Positions 9,001 through 17,539 are shown, numbered from the stretch's first letter. The stretch: 64,000 nucleotides of DNA from Rhodobacter sp. (GCA_013821825.1 PNJK01000003.1:1-64000), one strand, 5' to 3'. A program made the numbers and translations. The notes: generated from the letters alone by a model not told the origin.

Positions 9001-9749
9001 CCGCGCGGGTTCTGGTCACCGGGGCTGGACGCGGGATCGGCGCCGCCTGCGCCCGGGCCTTCGCGGCCAGCGGCGCGCGGGTTGCGCGGGCGGATCTGGC
9101 GGCACCGGCGGGCGAAGGGCCAGCCTTTGCCTTTGCCTTTGCCTTTGCCTTTGCCTTTGCCTTTGCCTTTGCCTTTGCCTTTGACGTTTCCGATGAGGCT
9201 GCGGTTACGGCAATGGCCGATAGCCTGCGCGCCAGTTGGGGCGGGCTGGATGTTCTGGTCCACTGCGCCGGGATCATCCACGAAGCGCCGCTCTTGCGGA
9301 CCCCGGTCGCTGACTTCGACCGGGTGATCGCGGTCAACCTGCGGGGCAGCTTTCTGGTCGGCCGCGCCGCCATCGGCCTGATGACGCCTGATGCCGCCGA
9401 CCCGCCGCGCGTGCTGATGATCGCTTCGGACATGGCGCATTACGGGCGCGAGACGTTTTCACCCTATGTCGCCTCGAAACACGGGGTCTTGGGGCTGGTG
9501 CGCAGTTGGGCAAAAGAATTCGCGCCCGGCATCCTGGTCAACGCCATCTGCCCCGGTCCGATTGATACCGACATGCTGGGGGCAGCCCATATGAGCGCCG
9601 AGTGGCGTGCCAAGGAACTTGCCATCCCGCTGGCGCGCTTTGGCCAACCCGAGGAAGTGGCGGCAACGGCGCTGTTCCTGGCCAGCGACGGCGGGCGGTA
9701 TTTTACCGGCCAGGCCATCGGCCCCAACGGCGGGAGCGTCATGCCATGA
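8997..9749 (+). CDS. Short-chain dehydrogenase/reductase with an (Ala-Phe)10 insert
   Basis: A 250-residue SDR starting at an ATGA overlap with the preceding SDR. The cofactor motif GAGRGIG is at residues 9-15, and the catalytic region holds a Ser (MIASDMAHYG) and Tyr-x3-Lys (YVASK). Residues 43-62 are ten consecutive Ala-Phe pairs encoded by ten perfect GCCTTT repeats. They lie just before the DVSDE segment, which corresponds to the Asp-Val strand that normally contacts the adenine ring. A normal SDR has a short loop here, so the enzyme has roughly 18 extra hydrophobic residues next to the cofactor pocket. The frame is intact, so it may still function, but folding could be affected. Confidence 0.85.
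   Translation: MTARVLVTGAGRGIGAACARAFAASGARVARADLAAPAGEGPAFAFAFAFAFAFAFAFAFAFDVSDEAAVTAMADSLRASWGGLDVLVHCAGIIHEAPLLRTPVADFDRVIAVNLRGSFLVGRAAIGLMTPDAADPPRVLMIASDMAHYGRETFSPYVASKHGVLGLVRSWAKEFAPGILVNAICPGPIDTDMLGAAHMSAEWRAKELAIPLARFGQPEEVAATALFLASDGGRYFTGQAIGPNGGSVMP
9123..9182 (+). repeat. Hexanucleotide tandem repeat (GCCTTT)10
   Basis: Ten perfect, uninterrupted copies of GCCTTT, 60 bases, lying in frame inside the SDR gene and encoding Ala-Phe pairs. A hexamer unit keeps the reading frame whatever the copy number, so slippage would change protein length, not phase. On the other strand the same bases read as Lys-Gly pairs, which creates a spurious ORF. Confidence 0.97.
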
Positions 9750-10636
9750 TCCGCAACCCGATCCCCTGGCCGAACGGCGCCCGCTGCGCGGCCTCGATCA
9801 CGTTCGACATGGATGCCGACAGCCTGATCCATATCGCCCACCCCAGCGACGGTCACAGCCGGGTCGCCGGCATTTCCATGCTGCAATACGGACCGCGCGT
9901 GGCCATCCCGCGCATCGTGGAAAGCTATCGGCAACTCGGCATAAGGCAGACCTTCTTCATCCCGGCCTGGTGCATCGAGCAATACCCCGAGGCGATCGAG
10001 ACCATTCTGAAGGGCGGGCACGAGATCGCGCATCACGGTTTCCTGCACGAACACCCGCGCGAGCTGAGCGACGCCGATGAGGCCCATTGGCTGGATCGCG
10101 GCATCGAGGTGATCTTCAGGGCCACGGGCCAGCGCCCGCGCGGCTGGCGCGCGCCGCTTTACAACTTCTCGCACCGTTCGGCCGATCTCTTGGCGGCGCG
10201 CGGCTTTGCCTATGACGCCTCGCTGATGGGCGACGATCAGCCCTATCTTCTGGACTGCGAAGCCGGGCGGCTGGTGGAACTGCCGTCGCACTGGGGCCTC
10301 GATGACTGGCCGCAGTTCGTTCAGTCGATGGACCTTGACTACATGATGCCGATCCGTGCCCCCAGCGACGGCTTCCGCGCCTTTGCCGAAGAGTTCGAGG
10401 CAGCCTATGCCCATGGCGGGCTCTGGGTGCCGGTCGTGCATCCCTTTGCCACCGGACGGCTGGCCCGCTGGCAAGTGGTGCACCGCTTCATCGAACAGGC
10501 GCTGGCGCGCGGCGGCGTCTGGTTCGCGCCGATGGAAGAGATCGCCGCGCATGTGCAGCAGGTGGTGGCAAGCGGCGCATGGGTGCCGCGGATCGACCGG
10601 CTGCCCTATTACCCCGGCCCGGTCCGGGTTGTCTGA
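9746..10636 (+). CDS. NodB-type polysaccharide deacetylase / PuuE-like amidase
   Basis: A 296-residue protein of the NodB deacetylase fold. The metal and catalytic motifs are visible: the early aspartates in FDMDADS, the His cluster HEIAHHGFLHEHP, and the RGWRAP segment with its Arg. A secreted polysaccharide deacetylase would have a signal peptide; this has none, and its start overlaps the SDR stop (ATGA). It therefore probably acts on a small cytoplasmic amide. Family relatives include PuuE allantoinases, so cleavage of a cyclic ureide or N-acyl intermediate is a reasonable inference beside an NCS1 permease and a ureohydrolase. Confidence 0.8.
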   Translation: MIRNPIPWPNGARCAASITFDMDADSLIHIAHPSDGHSRVAGISMLQYGPRVAIPRIVESYRQLGIRQTFFIPAWCIEQYPEAIETILKGGHEIAHHGFLHEHPRELSDADEAHWLDRGIEVIFRATGQRPRGWRAPLYNFSHRSADLLAARGFAYDASLMGDDQPYLLDCEAGRLVELPSHWGLDDWPQFVQSMDLDYMMPIRAPSDGFRAFAEEFEAAYAHGGLWVPVVHPFATGRLARWQVVHRFIEQALARGGVWFAPMEEIAAHVQQVVASGAWVPRIDRLPYYPGPVRVV

Positions 10637-10701
10637 GACAGAAGCACGAAGCGATGAGGGAACGGGCTGAAACAAGGCCGCGACAACAGGGAGCGAAAGG
10701 G

Positions 10702-10866
10702 ATGGACACCAAGGACAAGGAATGGCTGGCCGAGATCGAACGACGGGCCGCAGTGTATGACGCGCTTGGCAACGGAGGCGAAGGTCGGCTCAGTGTGTTG
10801 GACTATCTGGGCATGCTGGTGCTGACCGCCGTGTTGACGGTGGTCTTCTGGACCTGGGCGGTGTGA
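10702..10866 (+). CDS. Small single-span membrane protein before an NCS1 permease
   Basis: A 54-residue protein, MDTKDKEWL at the start, with a charged N-terminal half and one strong membrane segment at about residues 33-52 (LGMLVLTAVLTVVFWTWAV). A ribosome-binding site (GGAGCGAAAGGG) lies before the ATG. Its stop is 1 base before the permease start. The tight coupling suggests an accessory subunit or stabiliser of the transporter, but no family was recognised and the role is inference. Confidence 0.65.
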   Translation: MDTKDKEWLAEIERRAAVYDALGNGGEGRLSVLDYLGMLVLTAVLTVVFWTWAV

Positions 10867-10867
10867 C

Positions 10868-12298
10868 ATGACACAGGAACCCAAGACCAGCACAGAGTAC
10901 ACCTTTGTCGCCGAACGCGGCGATCTGCCGCTTCTGCCGAAGGAACGGCTTTGGGGCTTTGCCGAGTTCACCTTTGCCAACTCGGCGCTTGCCATTGCCA
11001 CCTGGGCTTTCCTGATCGGTGGCGCGGTCGGGCTTTTCGTCGGGGTCAAGGAGGGCATCGCGGCGATCATCATCGGCAACATTTTTGGCGTCGTGCTGAC
11101 CTCGCTGGCCACGGCCGTCATGGCCGGCCGCTACGGCACCGAGCAATTCGTCGGGCTGCGCAGCCAGTTCGGCTGGAACGGCACGCGGCTGGTCTATGTG
11201 CTGGCAGTTGTGGTGCTGACCATGGGTTGGCTCGCCGTGCTGGCGATGATGTTTGGCAGGTCCATCGACGGGCTGGCGGCGCTGTCCTCGGGCGGCGAGG
11301 CAAATCCGATCGGGGTGAAGGCTACGGTGGCCTCGATCGGTGCGATTCTGCTGACCTGGTTCATCGTCGCGCGGGGGCCAACCTCGATCAAGGTTTTCAA
11401 CATGATCGTTTCGCCGGCGCTGGTCCTTTTGATGCTGGTGATGATGTATCTGATCCTGCGCCAGAATACCTGGGCAGACCTGCTGGCCATGCAAGCCCTG
11501 GACCCGCCCTTCGAGGACCGCCAGCTGAACTTCATCATCGCGATCGAAATCAACATGGCGGCGGGGTTCTCCTGGTGGCCCTACATCGGCAACCTGGCCC
11601 GGCTGACCAAGTCCGAGCGCACGGCGTTCTGGCCGAACATCCTGGGCATCTTCGGCGCGGCGGCGCTGGGCGAGATCGTCGGCCTCCTGGCGGCGGTTGC
11701 CCTGGGCAACAGCGATCCGACGATCTGGATGACCAACATCGCGGGTGTCAGCGTCGGCGTGGTGGCGCTCGGCTTCATCGCCTTTGCCAACGTCACTTCG
11801 ATGGCGAACATCCTCTACACCTCGGTCGTGGGCCTGCGCCAGGTGGGCACCGAGGGCATCAAGCGCATCGGCTGGGGCACGCTGCTTCTTGGCTTCTGCG
11901 TCATTCCGCTGCTTCTGGTCGGGTTTTACCCGCAGATGTACGACGGATTCTTCATCTTCCTGGTCTGGACTTCGGCCCTGAACTCCGCGCTGGCCGGGAT
12001 CGGGATTGCCGACTACTTCTTCCTGCGGCGTCAGCGGCTGGACTTGCGGGCCTTGCACGGGCCGCAGCAGGGCGGATCGTTCGAGTTCATCGCGGGCTTC
12101 AACCCGATCGGACTGGCGGCCCTCGCGGCGGGGTTCATCATCTACGTCTGGCTGTTCAATCCCCAGACGCTGGATAACCACTGGGCTTTCGCCTACCTGA
12201 CCGCCTCGATCCCGTCCTGCCTTCTGGCCGGGCTGGTGCATCTGGTGCTGACAAAGCTCTTTGCCCGCGGCCGGACCTGGGGCGACTACCCGCGCTGA
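10868..12298 (+). CDS. NCS1-family nucleobase/ureide permease
   Basis: A 476-residue inner-membrane transporter with about 12 hydrophobic segments, related to cytosine/purine/allantoin permeases of the NCS1 family. The segment around GFSWWPYIGNLARLTKSER resembles the family's conserved region linking helices 6 and 7. It is co-transcribed with the small membrane protein upstream and the catabolic genes before that. A hairpin terminator or attenuator follows its stop. NCS1 members import cytosine, uracil, allantoin, hydantoins or thiamine-like compounds by cation symport. Here the cargo is probably the nitrogen compound degraded by the upstream enzymes; the identity is open. Confidence 0.85.
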   Translation: MTQEPKTSTEYTFVAERGDLPLLPKERLWGFAEFTFANSALAIATWAFLIGGAVGLFVGVKEGIAAIIIGNIFGVVLTSLATAVMAGRYGTEQFVGLRSQFGWNGTRLVYVLAVVVLTMGWLAVLAMMFGRSIDGLAALSSGGEANPIGVKATVASIGAILLTWFIVARGPTSIKVFNMIVSPALVLLMLVMMYLILRQNTWADLLAMQALDPPFEDRQLNFIIAIEINMAAGFSWWPYIGNLARLTKSERTAFWPNILGIFGAAALGEIVGLLAAVALGNSDPTIWMTNIAGVSVGVVALGFIAFANVTSMANILYTSVVGLRQVGTEGIKRIGWGTLLLGFCVIPLLLVGFYPQMYDGFFIFLVWTSALNSALAGIGIADYFFLRRQRLDLRALHGPQQGGSFEFIAGFNPIGLAALAAGFIIYVWLFNPQTLDNHWAFAYLTASIPSCLLAGLVHLVLTKLFARGRTWGDYPR

Positions 12299-12305
12299 TC
12301 ATCAT

Positions 12306-12333
12306 CCCGGCGACAACAACATCCGTCGCCGGG
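12306..12333 (+). terminator. Hairpin after the NCS1 permease
   Basis: A perfect 9-base-pair stem CCCGGCGAC / GTCGCCGGG around a 10-base loop, starting 8 bases after the permease stop. Only a short CCCCTTTCC follows instead of a U-run, so it may be an attenuator or a processing/stability hairpin that sets lower expression of the GMC gene. Confidence 0.55.
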
Positions 12334-12373
12334 CCCCTTTCCCCCGACACCCCGGCCAAAGGGATATTGCCCC

Positions 12374-14062
12374 ATGGACAACACCTACGACTATATCATC
12401 ATTGGCGCCGGATCGGCCGGCTGCGTGCTGGCGAACCGGCTGAGCGCCGATCCGGCGAACCGTGTGCTGGTGCTGGAATTCGGTGGTTCGGACAACTCGA
12501 TCTTCATCCAGATGCCCACGGCCCTGTCGATCCCGATGAACGGCACGAAATACAACTGGCGCTATTTCACCGACCCAGAGCCGGGTCTGGATGGCCGCCG
12601 GGTGCATTGCCCGCGTGGCAAGGTGCTGGGCGGGTCATCGTCGATCAACGGGCTGGTCTACATGCGCGGCCACGCCCATGACTATGACGAATGGCAAGAG
12701 CTGGGAGCGCGCGGCTGGTCTTACGCCGATGTGCTGCCCTATTTTCAGCGCGCCGAGGCCTGGAAGGATGGCGGCGATCAGTGGCGCGGCGGCGATGGCC
12801 CGCTGGCGACCAATGCCGGCAACCAGATGAAAAACCCGCTTTACCGCGCCTTTGTCGATGCGGGGCACGAGGCGGGCTATGTCACCACAGACGACCCGAA
12901 TGGCCAATTGCAGGAAGGTTTTGGCCCGATGCACATGACCGTGAAGGACGGTCGCCGCTGGTCAACCGCGAATGCCTATCTGAAACCGGTCCTGTCGCGG
13001 CCCAATCTGACCGTTCTGACCCGTGCCATGACCCGGCGGGTGATCCTGTCGGGCAAGCGCGCGACGGGGGTGGAATATGACCACGACGGCCAGCGCCACA
13101 CCGCCCATGCCCGCGGCGAAGTGCTGATCGCCTGCGGCCCGATCGGCGCGCCGCATCTGTTGCAGCGATCAGGCATTGGCCCGGCCGAGGTGCTGCGAAC
13201 GGCGGGGGTCGAGGTGCTGCACGACCTGCCCGGCGTGGGCGAGAATCTGCAGGATCATTCCGAGGTCTACATCCAGTATGCCTGCAAGGAACCGATCACG
13301 CTGAACGGCAAGATGGGGCTTCTCAGCCGATTCCTGATCGGGGTGGAATGGGTGCTGTTCAAGCGCGGGCTTTCCGTCACCAACCATTTCGAAAGCGGCG
13401 GCTTCATCCGCTCGGACGCCAGTCTGAAATGGCCCGATATCCAGTTCCATTTCCTGCCAGCGGCCATGCGCTATGATGGCAAGAAACCGCTGAAAGGACA
13501 TGGATTCATGGTGCTGACCGGGCCGAACAAGCCCAAGAGCCGGGGCCATGTGCGGTTGCGCAGCGCCGATCCGCATGAACAGCCCGCGATCCTGTTCAAC
13601 TATCTGGCGCGCGAGGAGGACCGCGACGGGTTCCGCCGCTGCCTGCGCCTGACCCGCGAGATCGTGGCGCAGCCCGCCTTCGACCGCTTTCGCGGCGTCG
13701 AGATCGCGCCGGGTGCCGAGGTGCAGACCGATGACGAGATCGACGCCTGGGTGCGCGAGACGATGGAAAGCACCTATCACCCCTGCGGCACCTGCCGTAT
13801 GGGCGAAGATGCGATGGCGGTGGTGGACAGCGACCTGAAGCTGCGCGGGATCGAGGGGCTGCGGGTGATCGACAGCTCGGTCTTCCCGGCCGAACCCAAC
13901 GCCAACCTCAACGCGCCGACCATCATGCTGGCCGAGCGCGGCGCCGATCTGGTGCTGGGTCGCCCGCTGCTGCCGCCCTCGAACGCTCCGGTGGGCGAGG
14001 CGCCCGGCGTGGGTCTGACCCAGCGCAGCGGAAAACCGGTCCGAACTGCGATCCGGAAGTAG
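12374..14062 (+). CDS. GMC-family FAD oxidoreductase (choline dehydrogenase-like)
   Basis: A 562-residue flavoprotein of the glucose-methanol-choline family. The FAD-binding motif [16 protein letters not shown] is at the N-terminus, the GMC signature [18 protein letters not shown] is near residue 88, and the C-terminal active-site region carries the HPCGTCRMG histidine and the NANLNAP segment. It resembles choline or other alcohol dehydrogenases and passes electrons to the respiratory chain or oxygen. It follows the permease after a 75-base gap with a hairpin, and its start has a GGGATA-type upstream region. It probably oxidises an alcohol produced or imported by the cluster; choline itself is possible, but no betB or betI gene is adjacent. 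Confidence 0.88.
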   Translation: MDNTYDYIIIGAGSAGCVLANRLSADPANRVLVLEFGGSDNSIFIQMPTALSIPMNGTKYNWRYFTDPEPGLDGRRVHCPRGKVLGGSSSINGLVYMRGHAHDYDEWQELGARGWSYADVLPYFQRAEAWKDGGDQWRGGDGPLATNAGNQMKNPLYRAFVDAGHEAGYVTTDDPNGQLQEGFGPMHMTVKDGRRWSTANAYLKPVLSRPNLTVLTRAMTRRVILSGKRATGVEYDHDGQRHTAHARGEVLIACGPIGAPHLLQRSGIGPAEVLRTAGVEVLHDLPGVGENLQDHSEVYIQYACKEPITLNGKMGLLSRFLIGVEWVLFKRGLSVTNHFESGGFIRSDASLKWPDIQFHFLPAAMRYDGKKPLKGHGFMVLTGPNKPKSRGHVRLRSADPHEQPAILFNYLAREEDRDGFRRCLRLTREIVAQPAFDRFRGVEIAPGAEVQTDDEIDAWVRETMESTYHPCGTCRMGEDAMAVVDSDLKLRGIEGLRVIDSSVFPAEPNANLNAPTIMLAERGADLVLGRPLLPPSNAPVGEAPGVGLTQRSGKPVRTAIRK

Positions 14063-14407
14063 GATACTCTGCGGCCAGCGGGACACAGGACCCAGACTCG
14101 GAAATGGAACCTCTCTGAATAGAAAGAATCGTTCACCACGGGCCCGTCGCCAATGGCAGAGTCTGCCGTGCCCTCAAGCAGATCAAGCCGTCAGCAATCC
14201 GCGCTATTCCCGCGATACGATGCGTCCGCAAAGGGCCGGCTGAGCATCTCGTCTACTCAGGGTCAACGCATCAATTGGTTCTGCACGGCAGGCATCTCAA
14301 GCGACACAATGATTTCTCCTCTATATCGTTAGGGGTCTTTTGTACCGCCACCCCACTATAGTGGGGGCCGGGGAGACTGGTCCGTGACGTTGGCGCAGCG
14401 GACGGAG
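14063..14407. other. Gene-free stretch with one perfect palindrome
   Basis: No convincing gene. A 59-codon frame at 14154-14331 has no recognisable features. The notable element is the perfect 16-base palindrome CCCCACTATAGTGGGG at 14351-14366, which could be an operator or a cruciform/hairpin. It lies beyond the 3' end of a hipA-like remnant and downstream of the GMC gene, so a terminator role is also possible. Confidence 0.5.
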
Positions 14408-14812
14408 TTACGCGCGGCCGATCTGGCCGGCATCGAACTGGCCTGTCAGCAGGGTCATTCGGTTTCTTGCGTGCTCGAAGACCGGCCCCGCCACGCGATC
14501 CGGAAATCCTGCAGGCAGCGCATTGGCAACCGCCTCGATGGCAGGCGGCCCGATGGCGGCCAGCAGATCGTTCGGCCGGTCGCAGAGCACCTCGGTCCTC
14601 TCGGCGATCCTGCGGCGAAGGTCCGCGTTGTCCGGCAGCAGGTTTTCGAACACCGCGTTCACATGTGCGCCTGACCGGGCACCCCCATCAACGGAAGCTG
14701 CCTTGAAATCGGGAGAGCGAACTCCCGCTCCAGCCAATCGGCATCATTGGCAAAACTGACGCCGCCCGCAGGATAATGGCGGTACTCCCCGACCAAGCGC
14801 CCGTTGATATGG
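14408..14812 (-). pseudogene. hipA-like toxin gene remnant
   Basis: Two frames together give recognisable HipA segments: first a GRLVGEYRHYPAGGVSF-type N-terminus and the ALPISRQLPL motif (about 14690-14812), then after a frame change FENLLPDNADLRRR and a GFPDRVAGPVFEHARNR segment like the HipA C-terminus (14408-14665). The middle kinase core with the catalytic Asp and the GNGDAHxKN motif is absent, so both a frameshift and a large internal deletion have occurred. No hipB-type antitoxin is next to it. HipA proteins are serine/threonine kinases of toxin-antitoxin pairs; this one cannot be active. Confidence 0.65.
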
Positions 14813-14829
14813 CTTGCGGATCGAGGTCT

Positions 14830-15545
14830 CCCGGCCCTGTCGCCCGCGAAAACCTATCGCGGGGATTTCCGGGCCGAGTGGCAGTGGCGCGGCGAAAACG
14901 CGCGAGCAACGCCGCCGCCAGAACCTGGGCTGATGCCCGCTGGTCGATCGCCGCCTCGACGGTCCAGCGCCCTTCGCCGCCGTCGGCGGCCTCGGTGGAG
15001 CAAAGATCCGCGGTCGGATTGGCTGCCAGGGCATCGGCGCCAAGATGGGGAAGCCACGAGTTGACAACATTGTCCCGCCGCCAAACCTCCGCGATTGCGG
15101 CAAGGTCCAGGTCATGGCGGTAGTCCTCGACGACCGCCTCATTCTTGGCTGAAGCGAATAGAGCAAAGCCTTCGGCCATGTCCTGCATCATGCCGTCTTC
15201 GATGCCGTTGTGGATCATCTTGACCCAATGGTTCGGGCTCGGGCAACGCTTTGCATGAAATGGCTGTTTCCTCCGTCGACGATCACGTCGCCGAGTGCGC
15301 AAATCAAGCCCAACTCGTTCAAAACCCGCTAAGATACATCGCCCCCCAGCACCATCAGCCAGATAACACGCGGCGGTGCCAACGTTGCGTCTGGCGCCCC
15401 GATATCGCCATAGCTGACTGCGCCGGTTTCCTTCGCCAAACCATCCCTTGTGCCAGAATTCGCGCTATGAAGGTGGCAATGATGGCCGGCCTTTGACGGC
15501 CGCCGGACATGTTGCCACCCATCCGGCCGAGGCCAAGAGATCCGG
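14830..15545 (-). pseudogene. 6-phosphogluconate dehydrogenase remnant
   Basis: Three frames in order give parts of a decarboxylating 6-phosphogluconate dehydrogenase of the GndA type. These are GLGRMGGNM (NADP motif, about 15525), a segment reading PPRVIWLMVLGG and DVIVDGGNSHF, and then HWVKMIHNGIEDGMMQDMAEGF, AEVWRR and GEGRWTVEAAID nearer 14900-15230. The catalytic lysine and asparagine of KMIHNGIE survive, but at least two frame changes break the gene and the C-terminus is short. The wild-type enzyme is about 300-330 residues in this class; here the parts span about 240. It overlaps the zone of other broken genes and abuts the hipA-like remnant. Confidence 0.75.
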
Positions 15546-15598
15546 TTCCATTCCTCGGGTCCTTCCTCAAACTCGTGTTTTTCCCAAGCCGGTTGGGA

Positions 15599-15878
15599 TC
15601 AGGAAACCTGCCCTCCGCGCCAGAAGGCGGCCCTGTCCTTGATCTGGGCTGCCGCCGACTTGGGGGCGGGGTAATACCAGGCCCCATCGGGGTTCGTCTG
15701 TCCTTCAACTTCAATCGCGTAATGGGCCGCCGTTCGCTTCCAGGGGCAGACGTCTTGGCGCGCAAGGCGCGAGGTATTCCGACTTCACGCTTTCCTTCGG
15801 AAAGCGGTGATTGCCCGAGACGACGACCGTTGCGTCGCTTTCGGCAATCACCTTTCCGTTCCAAACTGGCTTGACCAT
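15599..15878 (-). pseudogene. DUF427 protein with one frameshift
   Basis: The N-terminal part reads MVKPVWNGKVIAES and then VSGNHRFPKESVK. After a single-base frame change at about 15755-15762 it continues with DVCPWKRTAAHYAIEVEGQ and NPDGAWYYPAPK to a stop at 15599, which is a full-length DUF427 protein of about 93 codons. The span of 280 bases is not a multiple of three, consistent with one extra base in a GCGCC run. The family is of unknown biochemical role. The gene is 17 bases downstream of the uracil-DNA-glycosylase-like gene. Because only one base is wrong, a sequencing or assembly error cannot be excluded. Confidence 0.78.
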
Positions 15879-15895
15879 GCGACATTCTCCTCCAG

Positions 15896-16510
15896 TCAAC
15901 TTGTCTGATCCATCACCTCGCGGATGCGCAGGCGCAGGGCCGGGATGAGGTCTGCCTCGAACCAGGGGTTGCGGCGCAGGAATGCGTTGTTTCGCCAGGA
16001 TGGATGCGGCAGCGGCAGGGTCGCGGGCGCCCAACGCCGCCAGTCCGCGACCGTTGCCGCAACTCCGGCCTTGCGCGCGGCGTCGCCCAGATGCCAGCCC
16101 TGGGCGTAGCCGCCAATCACGATCAGGAGCCGGACCTGGTCCAGCGCCTGAAGTGTCTGACGCCGCCACGAGGCCGCACAGCGTGGCGGGGGCGGCAAGT
16201 CGCTGCCGCTGGCATCGTAGCCGGGAAAGCAAGATGCCATGGGAACTATGCCAATCCTGTCCCGGTCATAGAATTCGTCCCGCGTCAGCCCCAGCCAGTC
16301 GCGCAAGCGGTCGCCCGACCGGTCATCGAAGGGAACACCGGATTCATGGACGCGCAGTCCCGGCGCCTGTCCTACGATCAGAATCCGCGCTGTCCGGCGA
16401 AACCAGACCACTGGCCGGGGCCCGTGTTTCGTGGCGGTCAGCGCGAATTCTGCCGCGCATTTGCGGCAGGCCCTGATTTCCGCAGCAATCGCCGGCTCCT
16501 CCGCGCTCAT
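15896..16510 (-). CDS. Uracil-DNA glycosylase superfamily protein
   Basis: A protein of 204 residues starting at MSAEEPAIAAEIRAC. It has the motif I region ILIVGQAPGLRVHESG and the late LPLPHPSWRNN motif, which correspond to the water-activating loop and the HPS-type DNA-intercalation motif of the uracil-DNA glycosylase superfamily. A CRKC pair near residue 11 recalls the Fe-S ligands of family 4/5 enzymes, but the other two cysteines are not clearly placed. The start overlaps the stop of the molybdopterin oxidoreductase as ATGA, so I chose Met at 16510 over the longer frame. The role is probably base-excision repair of uracil or another damaged base. Confidence 0.8.
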   Translation of the reverse strand: MSAEEPAIAAEIRACRKCAAEFALTATKHGPRPVVWFRRTARILIVGQAPGLRVHESGVPFDDRSGDRLRDWLGLTRDEFYDRDRIGIVPMASCFPGYDASGSDLPPPPRCAASWRRQTLQALDQVRLLIVIGGYAQGWHLGDAARKAGVAATVADWRRWAPATLPLPHPSWRNNAFLRRNPWFEADLIPALRLRIREVMDQTS

Positions 16511-17075
16511 CCCCGGTATCTCTGCTCTTTCCAGGGATCGCCATAGTTGTGATACCCCAGTTTCTCCCAATAGCCCTTGTAGTCGAAGGGGCTGAAATGC
16601 AGGCCGCGCAGCCATTTAGCGCTTTTCCAGAAATAGAGGCCGGGCACGACAAGCCGTGCAGGGCCACCATGATCGGCACTCAGCGGCTTGCCGTCGTATT
16701 CCGTGGCGACAAAGGCCTTGTCACCCAGAAGGTCGATCAGGCGCAGGTTCGCGGTATAATTGCCTTCCGCCCGCGCCTGAACATAGGCCGCCTCGGTCTT
16801 CGGGCGGACCAGATCGGCCAGCACCGAGACCGAGACCCCGCGCCAGCACGTGTCCAGCTTGGACCAGCGTGTGACGCAATGGATATCGACGGTGAACTCG
16901 CGCTGCGCAAGGGCCTGAAAGCCCTGCCAGTCCAGCGTTACCGGCTGCTCCACATCACCGTCCAGCTGTCCCTGTCCGCCGTGGCCGGGGTGCCCGCAGT
17001 CATCACGGGGAATTTCCGTGTGACCACCTGACCCGGCGCCATGCGCGGGCGGCCATCCTGACGGAACTCGGTCAT
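16507..17075 (-). pseudogene. Sulfite-oxidase-like molybdopterin oxidoreductase, frameshifted near the N-terminus
   Basis: A normal start reads MTEFRQDGRPRMAPGQVVTR and runs to about ATADRDSWTV. The rest of the protein continues in another frame from GDVEQPVTLDWQGFQ to the C-terminal YHNYGDPWKEQRY. In between about ten bases are missing, so the frame is lost near 16965. The body keeps family hallmarks, including the Cys ligand to molybdenum in DIHCVTRWSKLDT, GGPARLVVP and LYFWKSAKW. Length after repair would be about 193 residues, as usual for the bacterial single-domain sulfite oxidase type without signal peptide. It heads a three-gene unit with the UDG-like and DUF427 genes. Translation from a downstream start is the alternative to a dead gene. 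Confidence 0.75.
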
Positions 17076-17092
17076 GGATTTCCCTCTGAACC

Positions 17093-17539
17093 TCAATAGA
17101 CCTCGACAATCATAAGCTTGCGTCCCCGGAACTCGCAGGTCTCGCCTGCCTTCTTGCCCTCCATCGCCTCATAGATCGGCGCGGCTTGCGAGATGCCAAC
17201 AAAGTCATGCCCCTGGCAGGTAAATTCCCCCGTCGAGACACCTACGACCAGAAAGCGGTCTCCGATCCGCACCGCAGCACCTGGTGCGACTTCGGATTTC
17301 GGACCGAAATCCATTGCCTCAAGCGCCGCAATCTTGGCTTGGACCTCGTGCTCCCGGTCGTCAAAAGCTTCTGCCAGATCGGCGGCGATCTCGGCCTGCG
17401 CCTGTTCGTCGCTTTCGATCGGCTCGAACCGGTCCAGCCGTGCAGCGTTCAGGAACCGCTCGTAGGTATTGTGCGCCTGCGCCAGTTCGGCCTCGGTCAG
17501 GGCAAGCATTGTGGCGCGTAGGTGAGACTTTTCGATCAT
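17093..17539 (-). CDS. GreA/GreB C-terminal-like protein
   Basis: A 148-residue protein with an N-terminal helical part (about residues 1-85, Ala/Glu-rich, coiled-coil-like) and a C-terminal domain resembling the FKBP-like C-terminal part of Gre transcript-cleavage factors (VAPGAAVRIG, then the PIYEAMEGKKAGETCEFRG segment). The start at 17539 has a strong AAGGAAAG ribosome-binding site; the longer frame upstream has no such support. It probably binds RNA polymerase as a Gre-like or Rnk-like factor. It lies 17 bases upstream of the molybdopterin oxidoreductase. Confidence 0.72.
   Translation of the reverse strand: MIEKSHLRATMLALTEAELAQAHNTYERFLNAARLDRFEPIESDEQAQAEIAADLAEAFDDREHEVQAKIAALEAMDFGPKSEVAPGAAVRIGDRFLVVGVSTGEFTCQGHDFVGISQAAPIYEAMEGKKAGETCEFRGRKLMIVEVY

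Noticed and set aside
8919..9440. A long minus-strand frame with a Lys-Gly repeat
   Set aside because: It is the antisense reading of the GCCTTT repeat inside an SDR gene with intact catalytic motifs on the plus strand.
9746..10636. Secreted chitin or peptidoglycan deacetylase
   Set aside because: There is no signal peptide or membrane anchor, and the gene sits inside a cytoplasmic catabolic operon.
14154..14331. A 59-codon ORF in the gap after the GMC gene
   Set aside because: No ribosome-binding site, no family features and composition close to background.
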